DNA from: Rhodospirillales bacterium
GTDB lineage: Bacteria; Pseudomonadota; Gammaproteobacteria; Steroidobacterales; Rariloculaceae
NCBI GenBank assembly: GCA_024640665.1
Contig: JAHEEO010000162.1
Coordinates: 1 to 7,087 of the forward strand
DNA: 7,087 bases
Reading direction: 5' to 3'
This document shows positions 1 through 4,908 of the stretch, in pieces. Every line of letters starts with the position of its first letter. Within the stretch, counting starts at the first letter, position 1. The notes below the pieces were generated by a model. It had not been told where the DNA came from, did not search any database, and saw only the letters and a program-made list of their open reading frames with translations. The translations under genes were made by a program, and so were the position numbers.

Positions 1-1
1 C

Positions 2-211
2 GGCGGCATGCGCTATGGGGAAATTCCGGGAACAGGTCAATTGCAGCGTGTACTTTTCAATCAGCGTATGGAAGAGCTCAGGCGCGAGTCGCTGCTCAGC
101 GATATGCGTCAGCGCATACGCGATGTTCGTCAAGGACCAGATGAGTTGTTGTATTTGCTTGTTGACGATGCCGCAGATGGGGCTGTGCTGAAGATCGAAC
201 CGGTAGACTGA
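2..211 (+). CDS. 3' end of an unrecognised gene (partial)
   Basis: The reading frame is open to the left edge and ends at the TGA at 209-211, so this is most likely the C-terminal 69 residues of a longer protein. An ATG at 8 is the first visible start codon, but there is too little upstream sequence to judge a ribosome site, and a short stand-alone protein cannot be excluded. The visible part has an Arg/Glu-rich stretch that looks like amphipathic helix (roughly from VLFNQRMEELRRE to RIRDVRQG), followed by a short hydrophobic strand (ELLYLLVDD) and an acidic end (KIEPVD). I do not recognise the family. It lies 60 bases upstream of the next same-strand gene with no terminator hairpin between, so the two could be co-transcribed. 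Confidence 0.5.
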   Translation, partial: GGMRYGEIPGTGQLQRVLFNQRMEELRRESLLSDMRQRIRDVRQGPDELLYLLVDDAADGAVLKIEPVD

Positions 212-260
212 ATCGGCAATGCTGACAGCGAAGTTTGTCGCGCACTTCAATAATCTTTGC

Positions 261-265
261 AGGGG
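261..265 (+). promoter_or_regulatory. Shine-Dalgarno that sets the start of the 272-1294 gene
   Basis: AGGGG lies six bases before the ATG at 272. The in-frame TTG at 257 would give five extra residues but would put this ribosome site inside the gene. The ATG also gives a conventional lipoprotein signal peptide. The ATG is therefore preferred. Confidence 0.65.
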
Positions 266-271
266 CACGAG

Positions 272-1294
272 ATGATAAGGCTTGTTATCGGCAATCCCAA
301 TTTGTTAATGGCAATCATCGCAACGCTGCTTGTCAGCGCTTGCGGTGGGCGAAGCTCAGATACCGATGTGTCATCGAATTCGGCTGACGCTGCATCGGTA
401 ACTGGTGCCCCGAGCGCATGGATGACAGCGTGGGGCGATCCTGATCTGCGCGGCATGTGGCCACTGGACTATCTAAACGGCACGCCGGTGCAGCGCCCAG
501 AAGACATGGGTGACAGACGGTTCTTAACAGACGAGGAGTATGCCGAGCGGGTCGAGCGACTTGCTGGATTGAATGCTCGCTACGATACAGAAATTCAGAC
601 GAACAAGATGGGTATGGGGCACTGGGCTGAAATGGGTGAGCCCAACCGCCTTACTTCGCTCATTGCGGAGCCGTCAAATGGTCGTGTACCCGCCATGACT
701 GACGCAGCACAACGAGTTTCCGCTACGATGCGCAGCAGTTGGTCAGATATCTCCTTCGATAGCATCGCGGATTTCAATGCGCTCGATCGCTGCATTACGC
801 GAGGCTTGCCAGCTTCGATGTTTCCGTTCATGTATAACAGCGGTATTCAGATCATGCAGGCGCCGGGCTACGTTATTATTCGCCTGGAAATTGTTCATGA
901 GACGCGCATAATTCCCGTTGATGGTCGGCCGACTCTGCACGAAGACATCAAGAACTGGATGGGAGAGTCGCGCGGGCGCTGGGAAGGTGACACGCTCGTG
1001 ATCGAAACCACTAATTTCAACGGCGAGTCGCCAATGCTTATTGTCGGCCCATTCGGAACACCTATTCCCACTTCACACGGACTTCATCTCGTTGAGCGCT
1101 TGAGGCGAGCCGACGACGACACTATTAATTATGAATTACGCGTTGAAGACCCTGAGATGATTGCAGCAAGTTGGACGGCAGCCTTTCCACTGAAGCGCGA
1201 CGAGGAGTACCGTTTTTTTGAGTACGCTTGCCACGAGGACAATTACACGATTCGTGATTTTATTAATGCATCGAGGGCAGAGCGAGCGCGTTAG
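272..1294 (+). CDS. Predicted lipoprotein of an uncharacterised family
   Basis: The product is 340 residues. Residues 1-24 form a lipoprotein signal peptide: few charges, a hydrophobic run (LLMAIIATLLV) and a VSAC lipobox with Cys24 as the lipid-attachment residue. Gly at +2 predicts the outer membrane by the E. coli Lol rule. Residues 25-48 are a Ser/Asp/Ala-rich linker, as expected for a tethered periplasmic domain. The domain starts near AWGDPDLRGMW (53-63). Its most family-like parts are RCITRGLP (173-180), a strand-rich PGYVIIRLEIVHETRIIPVDGRP stretch (198-220), WMGESRGRWEGDTLVIETTNF (229-249) and EYACHE (317-322). From memory, these motifs recur in uncharacterised proteins of Acidobacteria and environmental Gammaproteobacteria. 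No function is known to me and none is proposed. Cys173 and Cys320 could form a disulfide in the periplasm (inference). A CTGACA at 222-227 is the best -35-like hexamer upstream, but no convincing -10 follows. It converges with the next gene, seven bases away, with no terminator between. Confidence 0.85.
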   Translation: MIRLVIGNPNLLMAIIATLLVSACGGRSSDTDVSSNSADAASVTGAPSAWMTAWGDPDLRGMWPLDYLNGTPVQRPEDMGDRRFLTDEEYAERVERLAGLNARYDTEIQTNKMGMGHWAEMGEPNRLTSLIAEPSNGRVPAMTDAAQRVSATMRSSWSDISFDSIADFNALDRCITRGLPASMFPFMYNSGIQIMQAPGYVIIRLEIVHETRIIPVDGRPTLHEDIKNWMGESRGRWEGDTLVIETTNFNGESPMLIVGPFGTPIPTSHGLHLVERLRRADDDTINYELRVEDPEMIAASWTAAFPLKRDEEYRFFEYACHEDNYTIRDFINASRAERAR

Positions 1295-1301
1295 TCGGCT
1301 G

Positions 1302-1598
1302 TTATAGCGTAACTGGTCGGGCCTCATGTGCTTTCACGTAGTGAAAGATTTCAACTTTGGCGCGCAGGCCGTTCGCAAAGAATGGATCGTTCTGGTAGAC
1401 ATTTTCGACATCGGCCTTGCTTTCTGCTTCGATGATCCAAAGTCCACCGACTGAATCGCCGCCAACATCTGTTCTTAGTGATCCCGCTAACAGCACTCGG
1501 TCCTTGTTCGCATCGAGCCAATCAAAATGCGCTTGTAATAATTCACTGCGTTTTTCCGCAATGCCTTCTTTGTCGGTAAACCTTGCAATGAACAACAT
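1302..1598 (-). CDS. YciI-family small protein
   Basis: This 98-residue protein matches the YciI-like fold (a dimeric ferredoxin-like alpha/beta barrel) along its whole length. It opens with strand MLFIARFTDK, then a helix carrying QAHFDWLD (22-29), the loop and strand RVLLAGSL (34-41), the strand GGLWIIEAES (51-60), a helix and the NDPFFANGL motif (70-78), and the closing strand AKVEIFHYV. His24 and Asp71 are at the positions of the conserved His/Asp pair around the presumed active-site pocket. The family has related members with dehydrochlorinase or isomerase-like roles, but most stand-alone copies, including this one, have no known substrate. It is likely a soluble cytoplasmic protein, since no signal peptide is seen. 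AGAGG (1606-1610, minus strand) sits seven bases before the ATG. A TTGCCA -35-like hexamer lies upstream without a good -10. It is convergent with the lipoprotein gene on its 3' side. Confidence 0.88.
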   Translation of the reverse strand: MLFIARFTDKEGIAEKRSELLQAHFDWLDANKDRVLLAGSLRTDVGGDSVGGLWIIEAESKADVENVYQNDPFFANGLRAKVEIFHYVKAHEARPVTL

Positions 1599-1694
1599 GT
1601 CTCGCCTCTTTGGTATTTGGTTTGTGTTTAGATGAACGTGCCTTTTACGAGATAGTGCACATCAGTGAAGAAAGTGGCAATACCGCGCAGGCAT

Positions 1695-1728
1695 AAAAAA
1701 GGCTGCCAAGCAAAACTTGGCAGCCTTT
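1695..1728 (-). terminator. Rho-independent terminator of the alanine-zipper lipoprotein gene
   Basis: A perfect 13-bp inverted repeat, AAAGGCTGCCAAG and CTTGGCAGCCTTT, is separated by a five-base loop (1698-1728). On the minus strand it is followed by a run of six T (complement of 1695-1700), giving a textbook intrinsic terminator 40 bases after the stop codon of the 1768-2064 gene. On the plus strand the stem is followed by only three T and then GTATTTGG, so it is at best weakly bidirectional. It also insulates the YciI-family gene from lipoprotein readthrough. Confidence 0.92.
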
Positions 1729-1767
1729 GTATTTGGTCCGATATTAAGCCGGACCGAGAAGATAGCC

Positions 1768-2064
1768 TTATTTAGAAGCCATATCTTCCATCATACGATC
1801 GATGCGTTGGTTCGTTGCATCGCAGCATGCTTGCGCATCCTGTGCGGCACTCAGTGCCTGGTTGGCTGTGCTTTGTGCACCTGAAGCAAGTTGACGTGCT
1901 TCATTAGCAGTGCGCTGAGAGCCATCTGCAGTATTTTGTGCTGCTTCGGCCGTTGCACGTACCGCATCAAGTTGCTCTTGAGTGATGCTTGCGCAACCGG
2001 TTACGAATGCAAAGCCGGCAACGAGTGCTACAACACGAAGAGCACCCTTGAATTGATTAGTCAT
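1768..2064 (-). CDS. OprI/Lpp-like alanine-zipper outer-membrane lipoprotein
   Basis: A 98-residue precursor. Residues 1-24 are a lipoprotein signal peptide (FKGALRVVALVAGFAFVTGC) with a VTGC lipobox; Cys24 is the lipidation site and Ala at +2 predicts the outer membrane. The 75-residue mature part is one continuous coiled coil. Heptad core positions run L32, V35, A39, A42, A46, S49, A53, A56, A60, A63, A67, A70, A74, A77, C81, T84, I88, M91, M95: an alanine zipper capped by larger residues at both ends. The tail NQRIDRMMEDMASK resembles the OprI end, and the C-terminal Lys98 is where Lpp-type proteins join peptidoglycan. The likely role is a structural tether between outer membrane and cell wall, probably as a trimer. 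The adjacent Cys80-Cys81 is a notable feature. AGGGGA (2072-2077, minus strand) lies seven bases before the ATG. It has a candidate promoter and a strong terminator of its own, so it is probably an abundant single-gene transcript. Confidence 0.9.
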   Translation of the reverse strand: MTNQFKGALRVVALVAGFAFVTGCASITQEQLDAVRATAEAAQNTADGSQRTANEARQLASGAQSTANQALSAAQDAQACCDATNQRIDRMMEDMASK

Positions 2065-2100
2065 TTAAATATCCCCTGACATGAGTCACAAACGGGCGTA

Positions 2101-2129
2101 ATTATTTCCTAATCCTGTGGTTACTGCAA
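2101..2129 (-). promoter_or_regulatory. Candidate sigma-70 promoter for the lipoprotein gene
   Basis: On the minus strand, TTGCAG (complement of 2124-2129) and AATAAT (complement of 2101-2106) are separated by exactly 17 bases. The -10 matches TATAAT at five of six positions; the -35 matches TTGACA at three. The implied transcript start near 2094 would leave a leader of about 30 bases before the ATG at 2064. The spacing is good, but the region is AT-rich, so chance matches are possible. Confidence 0.4.
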
Positions 2130-2161
2130 TTAATTCATTAATTTTGTCGTCTCTTTTTGCA

Positions 2162-2177
2162 GACAGTTGCAATTGTC
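2162..2177. repeat. 16-bp near-perfect palindrome in the divergent intergenic region
   Basis: GACAGTTGCAATTGTC is symmetric at seven of eight base pairs around a central TTGCAA core. An overlapping alternative is AGTTGC at 2165-2170 and GCAACT at 2179-2184, which would be a six-base stem around eight bases. It lies about 100 bases upstream of the lexA promoter and about 35 bases upstream of the candidate lipoprotein -35. It could be an operator for an unidentified dimeric regulator. It is not a LexA box. The rest of 2130-2270 shows nothing else I can name, apart from a short CTTGC-C-GCAAG repeat at 2256-2266. Confidence 0.35.
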
Positions 2178-2270
2178 CGCAACTTGTTTAGCGCCTATTT
2201 CGTTGCCCGGGATGCGAGCGGAAGGGGTTTGGCTGACACATATTTTGATAACAGTCTTGCCGCAAGGTGC

Positions 2271-2299
2271 TTGCATGATCCCTCAAATAACTGTATATA
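2271..2299 (+). promoter_or_regulatory. Candidate promoter of the lexA-imuA-imuB-dnaE2 operon
   Basis: TTGCAT (2271-2276) and TATATA (2294-2299) are separated by 17 bases. TATAAC at 2296-2301 is a better -10 by sequence but needs a 19-base spacer. Transcription would start near 2306-2308. The -10 lies within the upstream LexA-box-like site and the start lies next to the second, which fits repression by promoter occlusion. The exact hexamers are uncertain; a promoter in this short stretch is well supported by context. Confidence 0.45.
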
Positions 2300-2306
2300 A
2301 CGACAC
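2291..2306. promoter_or_regulatory. LexA box 1 (upstream)
   Basis: CTGTATATAACGACAC fits the gammaproteobacterial LexA pattern CTGT-N8-ACAG with one mismatch, the last base (ACAC for ACAG). It overlaps the candidate -10. The left half and the TATA core are canonical and the right half is weaker, as is common for one of the two boxes in lexA promoters. Confidence 0.75.
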
Positions 2307-2307
2307 T

Positions 2308-2323
2308 ATGTATATATATACAG
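2308..2323. promoter_or_regulatory. LexA box 2 (downstream)
   Basis: ATGT-ATATATAT-ACAG fits CTGT-N8-ACAG with a single mismatch at the first base, and its alternating AT core equals the E. coli consensus core. It starts 17 bases after box 1 and ends 10 bases before the lexA ATG, so bound LexA would also cover the weak ribosome site region (AGG at 2322-2324). Two boxes in front of lexA are the usual autoregulatory design in Gammaproteobacteria. Confidence 0.8.
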
Positions 2324-2333
2324 GTATTTTAAA

Positions 2334-2945
2334 ATGCGCGAACTGACCTCTAGGCAAAATCAAGTTCTTGAATTAATTCAAAATTTTATTAAAGAGACCC
2401 ATCGGCCTCCGACACGCGCTGAAATTGCGGAGGCATTGCAGTTTCGTTCTGTCAATGCGGCCGAAGAACATCTGCGGGCGCTTGAGCGTAAAGGCGCGAT
2501 CGAATTAATACCCGGGACTTCGCGCGGCATTCGTTTAAAAGACGCGCTGCGCGAACAATTGGGTTTGCCGTTAGTAGGGCGTGTAGCGGCCGGTGAACCC
2601 ATATTGGCGCAAGAAAACATCGAAGCGCACTATCAAATTGATACGAGCATCTTCGATGGCAAGCCGCATTTTTTGTTGCGCGTACAAGGTATGAGTATGC
2701 GTGATGCCGGCATTCTTGATGGCGATTTGGTCGCTGTGCAACGTAAAACCGATATCCGTAATCGACAAATAATAGTTGCACGTCTAGAAGACGAGGTCAC
2801 GGTAAAACGTTATCGACAAGAAGGTCATCAAGTCTGGTTGTTGCCGGAGAACCCAGACTTCAAAACTATCGAAGTAGATTTACGCGAACAGGAGTTCGTT
2901 ATCGAAGGTGTTGTTGTCGGCGTGCTGCGTGATTCAGTTAAGTGA
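2334..2945 (+). CDS. lexA: LexA, SOS repressor and self-cleaving protease
   Basis: This 203-residue protein is almost the same length as E. coli LexA (202) and aligns with it end to end. The N-terminal winged helix-turn-helix covers about 1-70; its recognition helix, FRSVNAAEEHL (37-47), differs from E. coli FRSPNAAEEHL at one position and keeps Ser39, Asn41, Ala42, Glu44 and Glu45. This predicts binding to CTGT-N8-ACAG, which is what lies upstream. The C-terminal S24-type domain has the cleavage site VAAGEP with Ala86-Gly87, nucleophile Ser121 in GMSM and general base Lys158 in VTVKR. RecA filaments on single-stranded DNA trigger self-cleavage, lifting repression of SOS genes. A small oddity is Arg144 where E. 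coli has Gly in RNGQ. The ATG at 2334 gives the canonical MxxLTxRQ start; its ribosome site is weak. It heads the operon, nine bases before imuA, so it controls the mutagenesis genes as well as itself. Confidence 0.97.
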   Translation: MRELTSRQNQVLELIQNFIKETHRPPTRAEIAEALQFRSVNAAEEHLRALERKGAIELIPGTSRGIRLKDALREQLGLPLVGRVAAGEPILAQENIEAHYQIDTSIFDGKPHFLLRVQGMSMRDAGILDGDLVAVQRKTDIRNRQIIVARLEDEVTVKRYRQEGHQVWLLPENPDFKTIEVDLREQEFVIEGVVVGVLRDSVK

Positions 2946-2954
2946 GACTTTACT

Positions 2955-3563
2955 ATGAGTTTGGAGGCGCTCATTGCGCACTCAAAAGTATGGAAGCTAG
3001 GTCGGCAGCAACAATGGCAGAGCGTTTCAACAGGGTTTGCTGAGCTTGATCGCTGTTTGCCGGGTGCTGGTTGGCCACGTCGAGCAATTACCGAAGTTTT
3101 TGTCGATCATTACGGTATTGGTGAACTGCGTTTATTTATGCCGGCGCTAACTCAGCTTGAACAATACGGTATTACTTGGATAGCTCCACCGTACATTCCT
3201 TATGCACCCGCCTTAGTTCGTTATGGGCTTACGCTGCAAAATATTTTGATGATTCAACCAACCACCGAAAAAGATATTCCCTGGGCAATAGAGCAAGTTG
3301 TTCATGCGCATCGTGGTTCTACGGTGTTAGCTTGGTTACAGGTTATAAACAACACTGTGTTGCGCCGCTTGCAGTTAATAATAGAAGCGCAGCAAGCATG
3401 GGCAGTTTTTTTTCGACCCATTGCTGCGCTACATGAAAAATCTCCAGCCGCTTTAAAGCTCTACTTATCAAGACAAGCAGAGTGTTTATCGGTAGAGATT
3501 GTCAAATGTCGAGGTGGTAAACCAGGCTGTGTGAAGCTTGCTGAGCTAGGAGGGGGCGGGTGA
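2955..3563 (+). CDS. imuA: ImuA, mutasome accessory protein (RecA/SulA-like)
   Basis: This 202-residue protein belongs to the translesion-synthesis-associated ImuA family found beside imuB and dnaE2. Recognisable parts are KVWKLGR (11-17), STGFAELDRCLPGAGWPRRAITEV (25-48), GIGELRLFMPAL (54-65), WIAPPYIPYAPALVRYGL (75-92), then AWLQV, LRRLQLIIEA and FRP, and the SPAALKLYL strand. The fold is a degenerate RecA-like domain; no clear Walker A motif is visible, so ATP binding is doubtful. In the systems studied, ImuA partners with ImuB and DnaE2 in damage-induced mutagenesis, and Pseudomonas SulA is a distant relative. The start at 2955 follows the lexA stop by nine bases, with GTGAG at 2942-2946 as a modest ribosome site overlapping the lexA stop, so coupling to lexA is likely. 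The C-terminus ends in four glycines encoded by a G-rich run that also resembles the imuB ribosome site. Confidence 0.93.
   Translation: MSLEALIAHSKVWKLGRQQQWQSVSTGFAELDRCLPGAGWPRRAITEVFVDHYGIGELRLFMPALTQLEQYGITWIAPPYIPYAPALVRYGLTLQNILMIQPTTEKDIPWAIEQVVHAHRGSTVLAWLQVINNTVLRRLQLIIEAQQAWAVFFRPIAALHEKSPAALKLYLSRQAECLSVEIVKCRGGKPGCVKLAELGGGG
3548..3556 (+). promoter_or_regulatory. Displaced Shine-Dalgarno for imuB within the end of imuA
   Basis: AGGAGGGGG is an excellent match to the 16S anti-SD sequence but lies 17 bases before the imuB ATG at 3574, about twice the usual distance. The imuB frame has no ATG, GTG, TTG or CTG between its upstream stop (TAG, 3547-3549) and 3574, so the ATG cannot be moved closer. 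Ribosomes finishing imuA at 3563 would stop ten bases from the ATG, so the site may hold them for reinitiation. Confidence 0.5.
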
Positions 3564-3573
3564 CCCGCATAGC

Positions 3574-4902
3574 ATGCCTCAGCTGTTCAAAACCTTATCT
3601 CTTTTTCCTGGGGAGCCTAAAGCCCCGGCTAAACCTTCTGCAGTAACCCGGCAGCCTACGCAAACTTGGATTGCAATCTGCCTAGATGCAGCATTGCCAA
3701 ATACCTCTTTAAAGTCTTTAGCGATTTGGGCGCGTACGCTTACTCCAGCAATTAGTATCGTTGAGCCGAATGTTTTGCTGCTTGAGGTGCATGGCAGTCT
3801 CAAGCTATTTGGTGGCATAGAGAAAATTAAACATGCGCTGAAAACTCATTTGGCGCGACGTCATTTTGCTGCCGAGTTGAGTGTGGCTCCTACGGCCAAT
3901 GCGGCTGTGTGGTTATCTCGCCAGACATCAATTGATGTGTTTGATTATCAATCCTTAACAAGCCGCTTACGATCGTTGCCTTTGCATGTTACTCAATGGC
4001 CAGAAGCCGTTCTGATACGCCTATCAGAAATGGGGCTGAAGAGCGTGGGTGATTTGCTGCGTTTGCCGAGAGATGGTTTTGCTAAGCGAATTGGCACTCA
4101 TTGCTTGAGAGATTTAGATCGTGCGCTGGGTAAGGAGTTTGATTCGCGGCCCGTTATTAAGCTGCCCGAAACGCTGAGTTGGGTTATCGATTTGCCGCAA
4201 GAAACCAATAATATCAACTTGTTGCTAGAAGCAGCTGAAATATTGCTCGATAGAATGATGTCCGATTTGCGTAAGCAGCAAAAGCAAATGGGAAATTTTG
4301 AGTTTTATTTTTCTCATTTGCATCGCGAGCCAAGTATCGAGTCTTTTGAGCTGCTTGAACCTAGTTATCAGAAGCAACGGTTATTCGATTTATTTTCTGT
4401 TCGCATAGAACGACTGTATTTACCGGCGCCAGTCATTGCGCTTGAGTTAAAGACCGATGATGTGCGTGATCTTCACCTCGATCCGCCCGAAATGTTTGTG
4501 CAAGGTGTAAAAAGCGGACGTGGTATGGACATTGCAATGCTAGAGCGCTTGCAGGAACGTTTCAGTCCAAAAAGTATTTATCGGATGGATTTGGCTGCAG
4601 ATCATCGGCCTGAGTGTGCGTGGTTACCATGTAGTAACGGTGCAAACGAGCACAGCAAATGTTCAGAGCAAGTTTCTCAATGGGCTGGGGAGCGTCCTTT
4701 GTGGTTGTTGCAAGTGCCACTGAGGTGTGACGTCCAAGCTTTGCATATGGAGCCGGGGCCGGAACGGATCGAAAGCGGTTGGTGGGATTTAAACGGTATC
4801 AATCGTGACTATTACGTAGCTTATAGGCCCTCTGGAGAAAAGCTGTGGGTTTACTTCGATAGCGTCGGAAAGCAGTGGTATTTGCATGGCATTTTTGGGT
4901 GA
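3574..4902 (+). CDS. imuB: ImuB, Y-family polymerase-like mutasome protein, N-terminally short
   Basis: ImuB is a catalytically inactive Y-family relative thought to link ImuA and DnaE2 to the beta clamp at stalled forks. This one has 442 residues, against about 480-520 typically. Visible parts, in order: a Pro/Lys/Ala-rich tail (1-30) with TLSLF at 7-11; a remnant palm containing SIVEPNVLLLEVHGSLKLFGG (61-81); LSVAPTANAA (102-111); a helix-hairpin-helix region MGLKSVGDLLRLP (153-165); a little-finger-like region (about 210-300); DHRPECAW (343-350); and the C-terminal ImuB module PLWLLQVPL...GPERIESGWWD (395-405)...WYLHGIFG (435-442). Aligned with DinB, the catalytic Asp103-Glu104 fall on Asn66-Val67, so no polymerase activity is expected. 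Only about 65 residues precede that point, where DinB has about 100, so much of the first palm strand and fingers is missing. Neither other forward frame encodes the lost part. The gap to imuA is ten bases and to dnaE2 six. Confidence 0.93.
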   Translation: MPQLFKTLSLFPGEPKAPAKPSAVTRQPTQTWIAICLDAALPNTSLKSLAIWARTLTPAISIVEPNVLLLEVHGSLKLFGGIEKIKHALKTHLARRHFAAELSVAPTANAAVWLSRQTSIDVFDYQSLTSRLRSLPLHVTQWPEAVLIRLSEMGLKSVGDLLRLPRDGFAKRIGTHCLRDLDRALGKEFDSRPVIKLPETLSWVIDLPQETNNINLLLEAAEILLDRMMSDLRKQQKQMGNFEFYFSHLHREPSIESFELLEPSYQKQRLFDLFSVRIERLYLPAPVIALELKTDDVRDLHLDPPEMFVQGVKSGRGMDIAMLERLQERFSPKSIYRMDLAADHRPECAWLPCSNGANEHSKCSEQVSQWAGERPLWLLQVPLRCDVQALHMEPGPERIESGWWDLNGINRDYYVAYRPSGEKLWVYFDSVGKQWYLHGIFG

Positions 4903-4908
4903 TCTGCT

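Noticed and set aside
222..254. Promoter for the 272-1294 gene (CTGACA at 222 with AATAAT at 249 or TTCAAT at 246)
   Set aside because: The better -10 needs a 21-base spacer and the correctly spaced one matches at only four positions, and it would start transcription almost at the ribosome site. Not strong enough to annotate.
257..271. TTG at 257 as the start of the lipoprotein gene
   Set aside because: It would place the good Shine-Dalgarno (261-265) inside the gene and add QGHE before the signal peptide; the ATG at 272 fits both the ribosome site and the signal peptide.
1620..1680. Promoter for the YciI-family gene on the minus strand (TTGCCA as -35)
   Set aside because: No -10-like hexamer at 16-18 bases; the nearest, TATCTC, needs a 20-base spacer.
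2308..2323. The TA-rich run as a simple repeat or origin-type element
   Set aside because: It is short and is explained fully by a LexA box core; no DnaA boxes or iterons are seen nearby.
2452..2781. Minus-strand open frame of 109 codons inside lexA
   Set aside because: It is a shadow of the firmly identified lexA, has no recognisable domain and has a basic, Arg/Cys-rich composition typical of antisense frames.
3560..3562. GTG overlapping the imuA stop as a better-spaced imuB start
   Set aside because: It is in a different frame from imuB and reaches a stop after about 28 codons.
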